Shown here one piece after another: positions 4,845 through 11,494 of a stretch of 16,265 bases of DNA. The notes under the pieces are model-generated. The model made no database searches and had not been told where the DNA came from. It worked only from the letters and a program-made list of their open reading frames with translations. This DNA comes from Nitriliruptoraceae bacterium (GTDB lineage Bacteria; Actinomycetota; Nitriliruptoria; Nitriliruptorales; Nitriliruptoraceae): contig SLQK01000253.1 of assembly GCA_007131525.1 (NCBI GenBank), forward strand, positions 1 to 16,265. The letters are read 5' to 3'. Made by a program: the position numbers and the translations under genes. Position 1 is the first letter of the stretch. Each line of letters begins with the position of its first letter.

Positions 4845-6536
4845 GTGTCACGACCGCCCGCCCTCGCCGACATCGACCGTCCCTGGGTCCGCGGCTACCC
4901 GCCGGGCGTGCCGCCGAGCTACCGGATCCCCGAGGTGCCGATCCCACGGTTGCTCGACGACGCGGTGCGGGACTTCCCCGAGGCCGTCGCGCTCCGCAGC
5001 CGGGACGTGAGCCTGACCCACGTCGCCCTGCGAGACCGGGTGGCTGACCTGGTGGACCTGCTCAGGGAGCTGGGTGTGGTCCGTGGCGACCGTCTCCTCG
5101 TCGCGACCGGGACCACCATCTCCACCCCCGTCGTGCTGCTGGCGCTGTGGCGGATCGGGGCGGTCGCGGTCCCGCTGCCACCAGGCCGGGACCGGGCGCG
5201 CACCGCGAGCCGGGCAGTGGAGGTCGCGGTGGCCACCGGGGTCGTCGGTGCCGTGGCGACCCGCGACCGCCTGCAGGAGCTCCAGGCTGCCGGCCTGGCG
5301 CTCGACTGGGTGCTGGACACCACCGACGAGGCCTGGCTGGCGCCCCGGCCCCGCTTCCGCCCGCCGCGACCGCGCCTGGGGCGTCGCCGGTCGGGCGATG
5401 GACCGGTCCGTGACCTCGGCGCTGCCATCGCCGAGCTCGCCGGGAGCCCGGTGACCCTCCACGGCGACGGCCCGGTGCCGCCCGATGCGCCTGCGCTGCT
5501 GGTCCCCCGGTGGCGGGGCGGCGATCGCCGGGCGATCGTCCTGACCCATCACAACCTCCTGGCCTCGACGTTCCAGGCGCGACTGTGGGTCCCCGACATC
5601 CAGGCGGGACGGGAGCACGTCGTCGTGGCCGGCGACCTCCTCGCGCTCGGGCCGATGGTGCTCGGGTGGCTCGCTGGCCTGCTGGCCGGTGCCTGTGTCG
5701 AGCTGTTCCCGCCCGAGGAGAGCTCCGGCCTGGCCCGAACGATCGACCGGCACGACGCCACGTTGGCGGTGCTGGAACCCGCACAGGTCGACGCGCTGAT
5801 GACCGAGTCGGAGAGCTCCCGCCGTGATCTCACCTCGCTGCGGGTGGTGCTGGCCGCCGGTGCCCCCCTGGACCCCGACACGGCGCGGGAGCTCGAGCTG
5901 CGGACCGGCGGCGCCCGGGTCCGGGAGGGGTTCGGGGTCTCGGAGGCTGGCCCCATCACCCACGCCCAGCCGGTCTACGGGCGGACCACGCCGGGGGCCA
6001 TGGGCCTCCCCGTCACCGACACCCTGGCCGCCGTCGTCGATCCCGACGATCTGGGCCAGCTCTGCGACCCCGGGACGCCGGGGCTCCTCCTGCTCGCCGG
6101 GCCCCAGGTCTCACCGGGCTACTTCGAGGACGCGGAGGCGACGGCGGCACGGTTCGTCGATGGCTGGCTGGTCACCGACGACCTGGTGACCGTCGACGAG
6201 GACGGCGTGTTCACCCACATCGGTCGTCGCGACGAGGTGCTGAGGACGGCGGACGGTGCCTACGTGGCTCCCCGTCGGGTGGAGGCCGTGCTCCAGCGCC
6301 ACCCGGCGGTGCAGCGTGCCGGGATCACCACCGACGCCGACAGCGGCGCGGTGGTCGCCGCGGTGCGCTGCCAGCGACGGCAACGGCCGAGCGAGGAGGA
6401 GCTCCTGGCGTACTGCCACGCGCACCTGGACTCGCACAGCCGGCCCGAGCGCGTCATCCTTGTCGACGACATCCCCGAGAACGACGCCGGTGAGGTGGCG
6501 CGCGACGCGCTGCGGGACCTGCTGGCGGAGAGGTGA
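4845..6536 (+). CDS. degenerate AMP-binding (acyl-CoA ligase-like) protein
   Basis: 563 residues with the fold signatures of the adenylate-forming ANL superfamily, most like long-chain acyl-CoA ligases or fatty acyl-AMP ligases. Visible motifs: A5 as FGVSE (363-367), A7 as DGWLVTDDL (439-447) and A8 as IGRRDEVLRTADGAYVAPRRVEAVL (from 459). Two catalytic elements are altered. The phosphate-binding loop, normally TSGTTGxPKG, reads VPRWRGGDRRA (220-230) before the intact IVLTHHNL. The A10 lysine, normally in a GK dyad, is Glu550 in ENDAGEVARD. Such a protein should adenylate poorly or not at all, so it may be a pseudoenzyme, carrier or regulator; this is inference. The start is set by GGAGG at 4831-4835, nine bases before GTG. 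It runs into trpG with overlapping or very close starts, so the two are probably one operon. The reading frame is intact, arguing against simple decay. Confidence 0.85.
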   Translation: MSRPPALADIDRPWVRGYPPGVPPSYRIPEVPIPRLLDDAVRDFPEAVALRSRDVSLTHVALRDRVADLVDLLRELGVVRGDRLLVATGTTISTPVVLLALWRIGAVAVPLPPGRDRARTASRAVEVAVATGVVGAVATRDRLQELQAAGLALDWVLDTTDEAWLAPRPRFRPPRPRLGRRRSGDGPVRDLGAAIAELAGSPVTLHGDGPVPPDAPALLVPRWRGGDRRAIVLTHHNLLASTFQARLWVPDIQAGREHVVVAGDLLALGPMVLGWLAGLLAGACVELFPPEESSGLARTIDRHDATLAVLEPAQVDALMTESESSRRDLTSLRVVLAAGAPLDPDTARELELRTGGARVREGFGVSEAGPITHAQPVYGRTTPGAMGLPVTDTLAAVVDPDDLGQLCDPGTPGLLLLAGPQVSPGYFEDAEATAARFVDGWLVTDDLVTVDEDGVFTHIGRRDEVLRTADGAYVAPRRVEAVLQRHPAVQRAGITTDADSGAVVAAVRCQRRQRPSEEELLAYCHAHLDSHSRPERVILVDDIPENDAGEVARDALRDLLAER

Positions 6537-6541
6537 CCGCT

Positions 6542-7213
6542 GTGCCCACGACCGCGATCCCGGTGCGTGCCGGTACCCGGCTGCTGATCGTCGACAACTA
6601 CGACTCCTTCACCTACAACCTCGCCCAGGAGCTCGGGGAGCTCGGCTCGGACGTCGAGGTGGTGCGCAACGACGCCTTCACGATCACCGGCCTGCTCGCC
6701 GACCTGCCCGACGGCATCGTCATCTCGCCTGGCCCCGGTGATCCCAGCGACGCGGGGCTGTCCAACGACGTGATCCGTGCCGTCGCCGGGGTCCGTCCGC
6801 TGCTCGGGGTGTGCCTGGGCCATCAGTGCATCGGCGAGGTGTACGGCGGTGAGGTGGTCCGGGCACCGGTGCTGATGCACGGCAAGACCTCGCCCATCTA
6901 CCACCGGCGGGAGGGCGTGTTCGAGGGGTTGACCGTGCCCTTCGAAGCGACGCGCTACCACTCGCTGATCGTGGACCGCGCCACCCTGCCGGCGGTGCTG
7001 AAGGTCACCGCCGAGACCTCGGACGGTCTCGTGATGGGCCTGGTCCACCGGGAGGTCGACGTCGAGGGCGTGCAGTTCCATCCCGAGTCGGTGCTGACCA
7101 GCGCCGGGATGCAGCTACTCGGCAACTTCCTGGACCGCTGCGCGGCCCATCGCGTCGACCAGTCGCGGCCGGCGCGCTCCCCGGTGGCCGCCGCAGCCGC
7201 GCCGACGGGTTGA
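6542..7213 (+). CDS. trpG/pabA: anthranilate/aminodeoxychorismate synthase glutamine amidotransferase
   Basis: 223 residues of a class I glutamine amidotransferase. It opens with LLIVDNYDSFTYNLAQELGE, the signature start of TrpG/PabA, and has ISPGPGDP, the nucleophile Cys91 in GVCLGHQ, and His180/Glu182 in VQFHPES. The enzyme releases ammonia from glutamine for the chorismate-using partner subunit (TrpE or PabB), making anthranilate or aminodeoxychorismate. No partner is encoded here; in Actinobacteria this copy, next to crgA and pknB, is usually the one called trpG or pabA and may serve both pathways. I prefer the GTG at 6542 because GGAGAGG (6527-6533) lies eight bases upstream. A GTG at 6533 that overlaps the preceding stop (GTGA) is also possible. 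The tail after residue 195 is Ala/Arg-rich and not part of the fold. Confidence 0.93.
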   Translation: MPTTAIPVRAGTRLLIVDNYDSFTYNLAQELGELGSDVEVVRNDAFTITGLLADLPDGIVISPGPGDPSDAGLSNDVIRAVAGVRPLLGVCLGHQCIGEVYGGEVVRAPVLMHGKTSPIYHRREGVFEGLTVPFEATRYHSLIVDRATLPAVLKVTAETSDGLVMGLVHREVDVEGVQFHPESVLTSAGMQLLGNFLDRCAAHRVDQSRPARSPVAAAAAPTG

Positions 7214-7214
7214 T

Positions 7215-7239
7215 CCGCGGCGTCCTCAGGACGCCGCGG
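7215..7239. terminator. bidirectional hairpin between convergent genes
   Basis: CCGCGGCGTCC (7215-7225), loop TCA (7226-7228) and GGACGCCGCGG (7229-7239) form a perfect 11-bp GC-rich stem. It begins two bases after the trpG stop, and its loop is the stop codon of the gene on the opposite strand. It can fold in both transcripts. No U-tract is present, as is common in this phylum. Confidence 0.7.
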
Positions 7240-8239
7240 CGAGCAGCTCGAGCGCCTCGTCGAGGTGGTCGACACCGACGACGACCAGGCCGTCGGGCGC
7301 GGTCTCCAGCGCCAGGTCGAGCTGGACCGCCGGCACGAGCACCAGCTCGGCGCCCTCGGCCTCGGCGGCCCGCAGCTTGGCCGGGATGCCACCGACGGGT
7401 CCGACCCGACCGTCGGCGTCGAGGCTGCCGGTGCCGGCGATCAGCCGTCCGCGGAGCAGATCGTCCGCGGTGAGCAGGTCGTAGACGGTGACCGCCGTCA
7501 TGAGCCCGGCGCTCGGGCCGCCGATCCGGGTCCCCTCCCGCAGGGACACCTCGAAGGGCAGTCGTGCCTCATCCACCGCCGTCTGGATGGCGATGCCGAG
7601 CCGGGGCTCGGTGACGCCTCCGAAGGTCGCCAGCTGCAGCGTCACCTCCCGCTCCTCCCCGGCGTGGCGCACCGTCAGGGTGAGCTCATCACCCTCCTGC
7701 CCCGTCCGCGAGATGGCCTGCAACTGCTCAGCCGACGCCAACGGCGCCCCGTCGACCGCGACCACGACGTCGCCGGGCGCCAGGTTCCCGCTGGCCGGGC
7801 TCCCCGGCAGCACCTGGACGACCACCACCTCGGTGACCAGCTCGGTCTCCACCCCGGCGGCGGCGGCGCCCACCGCCACCGCGATGTCGAACTGGCGGGC
7901 GAAACGCTCCCGCTCCAGGCGCAGCACCTCGCTGCGGTCGGTCCCCGGCGGGTAGACCTCGTCGTAGCGCACCAGGGAACGGTCGGGGGACAGCACCGCG
8001 CCGAGGGACGGGACCGTCGGCTGCTGACGCAGCAGGACGGTGAGGAGCTGGACGTCGCCGTCGAGGTCGAAGGTCTCGATGCCGTCGAGCTCGATCAAGG
8101 TCGGGATCGAGGTCGGGGTCCCCGGCACGTACTCCACCAGCGGGAGCGGCACCACGAACGCGGCCCAGGCCACGATCGCGGCCGTCGCGGCGTAGAAGGC
8201 CGCCCGCGTGAGCCGGCGGCCGAGGCTCGTGCGCCTCAT
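7226..8239 (-). CDS. PDZ and Lon-like serine protease (YlbL family)
   Basis: 337 residues. An N-terminal helix (about 12-35) anchors the protein with its bulk outside the cytoplasm; a PDZ domain follows (about 135-205, with VLPGSPASGNLAPGDVVVAVDG) and then a Lon-type protease domain (about 215-335). The Ser-Lys dyad is visible: Ser243 in IGGPSAGLM and Lys288 in VGPVGGIPAKLRAA. There is no AAA+ ATPase part, as in YlbL/SdrC-like proteins, one of which acts with other proteases on a division inhibitor in Bacillus. Its substrate here is unknown. The ATG start overlaps the upstream stop by ATGA, so it is the second gene of an operon with the intramembrane protease. The stop sits in the loop of a convergent terminator hairpin. 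Confidence 0.92.
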   Translation of the reverse strand: MRRTSLGRRLTRAAFYAATAAIVAWAAFVVPLPLVEYVPGTPTSIPTLIELDGIETFDLDGDVQLLTVLLRQQPTVPSLGAVLSPDRSLVRYDEVYPPGTDRSEVLRLERERFARQFDIAVAVGAAAAGVETELVTEVVVVQVLPGSPASGNLAPGDVVVAVDGAPLASAEQLQAISRTGQEGDELTLTVRHAGEEREVTLQLATFGGVTEPRLGIAIQTAVDEARLPFEVSLREGTRIGGPSAGLMTAVTVYDLLTADDLLRGRLIAGTGSLDADGRVGPVGGIPAKLRAAEAEGAELVLVPAVQLDLALETAPDGLVVVGVDHLDEALELLAAAS

Positions 8240-9252
8240 CGCAGCGGCTCCCCGCGGCGCAACCGTGCGATGGCCCGGGCCACCTCGGCCTCGGTGAGGG
8301 TCCCGATCGTCCGTCCCCCTCGCACGACCCTGACGACGTCGTGGTCACCCTGGAAGGCGTCGATCAGGGTGTGGAGGTCGTCGGTCAGCTCGACCCCGGG
8401 CACGTCCGGCGTCGCCGCCGGCAGCCCGTCGGCTGCCGGCTCGGGGGGCCAGGCCGCCCCCTCGTCGATGTCGGCCGGCGGCGTGGCGACGAGGTCGACG
8501 ACCCGCCGCCCCTCGAGCGCCGCGCTGAGCACCGCCTGGCGGAGCTCGCTGCTGGCCGCCCGCACCAGGAACACCCCGGAGACCGCGAAGGCCGCGGCGA
8601 CCAGCGTCGCCTGGGCGCCGGCCCGCATCAACGTCGCCGCGCCGAGACCGATGAGCAGGATGCCGATCACCTGGCCGGCCCGAACCGACGCCCGCAGCGC
8701 CCGGAGGCGGTCCCCGGTCACCATCCACAGCAGGGCGCGCAGCACCCGTCCGCCGTCCAGCGGCGCGCCCGGGACGAGGTTGAACACCGCCAGCAGGAGG
8801 TTCCACCACCCCAGCACGCCGGCCAACTGGCCGATCGAGCCGGACACCGCCGCCGGGAACAGATCGTCGGCGAAGGTCGCCAGCAAGCCGAACCCTGCCG
8901 CGCACACCAGGCTGATCCACGGGCCCACGGCGGCGACGGCGAGCTCGTCGCTGGCCGTCTGCCCCTCGGCGTGCATCTCGGTGACGCCCCCGAACAGCAG
9001 CAGCGTGATCGCCTCCACCTTCATCCCCCGGTGACGGGCCTCCAGGGCGTGCCCGAGCTCATGGGCGAGGGTGGTGAGCACGACCAGGACGGACCCGATC
9101 ACGGCCAGCAGCAGGGCCACGCCGAGGGAGTGGTCGGCGCGGAAGACGCCGGTGAAGGCCCAGGCCACCAGGATGGCGAGCACCAGGACGGAGGGGTCGA
9201 GTCGAACCTCGACACCAGCGAGGTGCCGGCTCGGCAGCGTGCGGGTCTGCAT
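8236..9252 (-). CDS. site-2-type intramembrane zinc metalloprotease
   Basis: 338 residues, polytopic (about six helices in the first 230 residues). The zinc-binding motif is HELGH (64-68) in a membrane helix, and the third ligand is Asp166 in NLVPGAPLDGGR (158-169). These are the two hallmarks of the S2P/SpoIVFB-like family, which cleaves substrates within the membrane, often anti-sigma factors. After the membrane part, residues 275-335 (DVPGVELTDDLHTLIDAFQGDHDVVRVV...) resemble one CBS-like half-module, as in Rip3-type proteases that carry CBS domains; here only one copy is evident. The ATG at 9252 lacks a good ribosome binding site, so initiation could be leaderless or weak. It is coupled to the PDZ-Lon protease by ATGA, suggesting sequential or joint proteolysis at the membrane. 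Confidence 0.93.
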   Translation of the reverse strand: MQTRTLPSRHLAGVEVRLDPSVLVLAILVAWAFTGVFRADHSLGVALLLAVIGSVLVVLTTLAHELGHALEARHRGMKVEAITLLLFGGVTEMHAEGQTASDELAVAAVGPWISLVCAAGFGLLATFADDLFPAAVSGSIGQLAGVLGWWNLLLAVFNLVPGAPLDGGRVLRALLWMVTGDRLRALRASVRAGQVIGILLIGLGAATLMRAGAQATLVAAAFAVSGVFLVRAASSELRQAVLSAALEGRRVVDLVATPPADIDEGAAWPPEPAADGLPAATPDVPGVELTDDLHTLIDAFQGDHDVVRVVRGGRTIGTLTEAEVARAIARLRRGEPLR

Positions 9253-9326
9253 GCCAGGACGGTACCGCTGTCAAGCGACGACCACGGTCGGCCGGTCGCG
9301 GCCGCTCCCTTCCATCCTCCTGGGCC

Positions 9327-9342
9327 GGGGGATAGGTTCAGG
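9327..9342 (+). promoter_or_regulatory. candidate promoter -10 element
   Basis: GGGGGATAGGTTCAGG contains TAGGTT (9333-9338), fitting TANNNT, 69 bases before the ATG of the eRF1-like gene. It differs at only three of sixteen positions from the block at 4791-4806. TTCCAT at 9310-9315 is 17 bases upstream but is a poor -35 match. Confidence 0.3.
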
Positions 9343-9407
9343 GGGATGAGCCGCTCCTCCGGCGCGACGCGTCAGCCCAGGTGCGGCCCCGACCGCAGCG
9401 AGGCCCG

Positions 9408-10589
9408 ATGAACATCGACGACGCCACCATCCGCGATCTGCTCGCCCTCGAGGACGAGCACGGGGTGCTGTCCTTCTACACGGGTCACACCCCGGCACAG
9501 GCCGCCGATCCGCAGCCGACGGCCCCCATCGAGCTCCGGAACCAGCTCAAGCAGCTCCGGGCGCAGCTGGACGGGGGCGACCGGGACCTGGCCAGGGCCG
9601 TCGAGCGGCGCCTGAGCAGGCTCGACGGCCCCCTCGACCGCCTGCTCGATCCCAAGGCACCGGGTCGCGGGCGGGCGTTGTTCGTCGGCGTCGCCAGCGG
9701 TGAGGAACGCACCGTGGCGCTCCAGCTGCCCTTCCGTGAACGGGTCGTCCACGACGCCACCGCCTACGTCCGGCCGCTGGTCGCCGCCCTCGATGAGGGC
9801 CGGCCCGCGCTGATCGTCGTCGTGTCCCGCACGGGGGTCCGCGTCCTGCACTGGGCGACGGGCAACGCCGAGGTGACCGAGGAGGCCCGGTTCGAGAAGG
9901 ACGAGGACCTGTTCCGCGACGATGCGACGGGGCCCTCCACCAGCAACCCCCAGCGAGCGATGTTCGCCCGCTCGGACCGTGACGGTTACGAGGACCGGGT
10001 CGACCAGCATCGCCACCGCTTCCTCAAGCAGGTCCTCGACGACGTCGTCCAGCGTGCCGACGCCGACGGGATCGACCGGCTCGTGCTGTCGGCGCCACCG
10101 AAGCTCCGCGACGAGGTGCGGGCGTTGGTGACCGCCCACGACACCCTGCGGGTCCTGGTCGCCGACCAGGCCTGGGAGTCGACCCCCGCCAGGGAGGTCG
10201 CCGCCCACGCCTGGGAGCTGCTGCGGTCGGTCCATGGGGACCGTGAGGCGGCGCTGGTGGCGTCGGCGAAGGAGCGTGCGTTCGCAGGTGGACCGGGCGC
10301 CCTCGGGTTGGGGGAGGTCTGCGAGGCCCTGAACGCCGGCCGGGTCGAGCACCTGCTCTACGACGACGACCTGACCCTCGAGGGCTTCGTCTCCTCCCAG
10401 GGCACGCTCCATCCTCGCATCGAGGGGGCCGCGGCCGAGTCGGAGATGACCTTCTCCCACGACCAGCTGTTCGTGGAGCGGCTCATCGAGGCGGCCCTGG
10501 CCACCTCGGCGTCGGTCACGCCGCTGGCTGCGCCCGCCGCCGCGGAGCTCGCTGACCACGAGGGCGTCGCCGCCCTGCTGCGCTGGTGA
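9408..10589 (+). CDS. bacterial eRF1-like (baeRF, Rv2629-like) family protein
   Basis: 393 residues. The order of recognisable segments matches mycobacterial Rv2629 and related proteins of the bacterial archaeo-eukaryotic release factor superfamily. There is an N-terminal part with a 'VLSFYTG' strand. A middle eRF1-domain-2-like region has TAYVRPLVAALDEGRPALIVVVSRTGVRVL, a variable loop with NPQRAMFARSDRDGYEDRVDQHRHRFLKQV, and strand LVLSAPPKLRDEV. The C-terminal domain-3-like segment has GLGEVCEALNAGRVEHLLYDDD and the terminal GVAALLRW (compare GVGALLRY in Rv2629). Members are proposed to act on ribosomes or stalled peptidyl-tRNA; eukaryotic Vms1 is a relative with peptidyl-tRNA hydrolase activity. 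No GGQ is present, and I cannot name a catalytic Gln. I chose ATG 9408 (GAGG four bases upstream) over GTG 9381. The stop overlaps the next start (GTGA). Confidence 0.8.
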   Translation: MNIDDATIRDLLALEDEHGVLSFYTGHTPAQAADPQPTAPIELRNQLKQLRAQLDGGDRDLARAVERRLSRLDGPLDRLLDPKAPGRGRALFVGVASGEERTVALQLPFRERVVHDATAYVRPLVAALDEGRPALIVVVSRTGVRVLHWATGNAEVTEEARFEKDEDLFRDDATGPSTSNPQRAMFARSDRDGYEDRVDQHRHRFLKQVLDDVVQRADADGIDRLVLSAPPKLRDEVRALVTAHDTLRVLVADQAWESTPAREVAAHAWELLRSVHGDREAALVASAKERAFAGGPGALGLGEVCEALNAGRVEHLLYDDDLTLEGFVSSQGTLHPRIEGAAAESEMTFSHDQLFVERLIEAALATSASVTPLAAPAAAELADHEGVAALLRW

Positions 10590-11416
10590 GGCCCCAGGAG
10601 GCACGTCGCCGGACCGACGCTGTCATGGAGTTGCACGAGGCCGGGGAGCTCGACGAGGCGGTCGCGGAGGTCGAGTCGCTGTTGGCCGCATTCGCCGAGG
10701 TGGAGGACCTCACCGACGAGGTCCTGCGCGAGTCGCTGTTCACGGCCCGGTTCGAGCGGGCCGTGCTGCTCACCGAGCTGGGGTCCCTGGCTGCGGCCGC
10801 TGAGGCCTACGCCCTGGCTGCGGCCACCCCGGCGGACCTCGATGACCCCGATCACCGCCACGAGATCGCCCTCGCCCTGCTGAACCGCGGGATCTGCCTG
10901 GACGCCATCGGCGATCACCTCGGCGCGGTCGCCGTGTACGGCGAGCTCACCGGGCGGTTCCAGGACGCCGACGATCCCGTGACCGCCGATCAGGTCTCCC
11001 GCGCCCGGGTGAACCACGCCGCGGCGCTGTTGCAGCTGGAGCGGACGGTCGAGGCCTCGAGATTGGCCGCGGCGATCGCCGCCGAGCTCGACCCTGCCGA
11101 TGTGCTGACCGCCGAACAGCACGTGATGGCCCTGCGGCTGCATGCCGCGGCGCTGCGCGCGACCGGCGACGTCGACGCTGCCATCGAGGTGCTGCTGCGG
11201 CGATCGCGGGCCACCCAGGAGGATCCCCCGGCGCGGGCACAGGTCGCTGCCGCCGCCCAGGAGCACGCCGAGCTCCTCGCCGAGCTCGGCGAGGTCGACA
11301 TCGCGCTGGAGGTCCTCGATGAGGTGCTGGCCGACGCGGACCTGGAGATCGACCCCGAGGTCACCGATGTGCTCGAGGACCTGCGTGCCGACCGTCGTCG
11401 CCTCGCCGGCTCCTGA
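10586..11416 (+). CDS. tetratricopeptide-like helical repeat protein
   Basis: 276 residues, all predicted alpha-helical, Ala/Leu/Glu-rich, with no signal peptide or membrane helix. Several helix pairs follow the TPR spacing, for example residues 8-40 (AVMELHEAGELDEAVAEVESLLA), about 50-85 (FERAVLLTELGSLAAAAEAYALAA), 95-130 (ALLNRGICLDAIGDHLGAVAVYGEL) and 180-270 (LHAAALRATGDVDAAIEVLL, HAELLAELGEVDIALEVLDEVLA). Such repeats bind proteins; no catalytic motif is visible and the partner is unknown. Its GTG overlaps the stop of the eRF1-like gene by GTGA and has no independent ribosome binding site, so it depends on re-initiation and the two products are probably made together. An adaptor role for the eRF1-like protein is inference. 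Confidence 0.75.
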   Translation: MRPQEARRRTDAVMELHEAGELDEAVAEVESLLAAFAEVEDLTDEVLRESLFTARFERAVLLTELGSLAAAAEAYALAAATPADLDDPDHRHEIALALLNRGICLDAIGDHLGAVAVYGELTGRFQDADDPVTADQVSRARVNHAAALLQLERTVEASRLAAAIAAELDPADVLTAEQHVMALRLHAAALRATGDVDAAIEVLLRRSRATQEDPPARAQVAAAAQEHAELLAELGEVDIALEVLDEVLADADLEIDPEVTDVLEDLRADRRRLAGS

Positions 11417-11481
11417 GGGCTGAGGACGCCCGCTGGGTACCGTGTGCACGGCCCCCTCCCGCGGGGCGAGACCGGTCGCCC

Positions 11482-11486
11482 AGGAG
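11482..11486 (+). promoter_or_regulatory. ribosome binding site choosing the copC-copD start
   Basis: AGGAG lies eight bases before GTG 11495. Alternatives are GTG 11444 (no site) and ATG 11507 (weaker CCAGGTG upstream). A TACCGT hexamer at 11438-11443 could be a -10 element. Confidence 0.5.
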
Positions 11487-11494
11487 CCGTCCAG

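Noticed and set aside
4845..6536. Pseudogene status for the acyl-CoA-ligase-like gene
   Set aside because: There is no frameshift or internal stop, codon use matches neighbours, and it is coupled to trpG, so loss of catalytic residues is better called divergence than decay.
7265..9034. 589-codon plus-strand open frame opposite the two protease genes
   Set aside because: The opposite strand encodes two well-supported proteases with intact catalytic motifs; this frame reads as Gly/Arg/His/Gln-rich text without domains and has no ribosome binding site.
9372..10604. Minus-strand open frame opposite the eRF1-like gene
   Set aside because: No motif and no start signals; the plus-strand product matches a known family from end to end.
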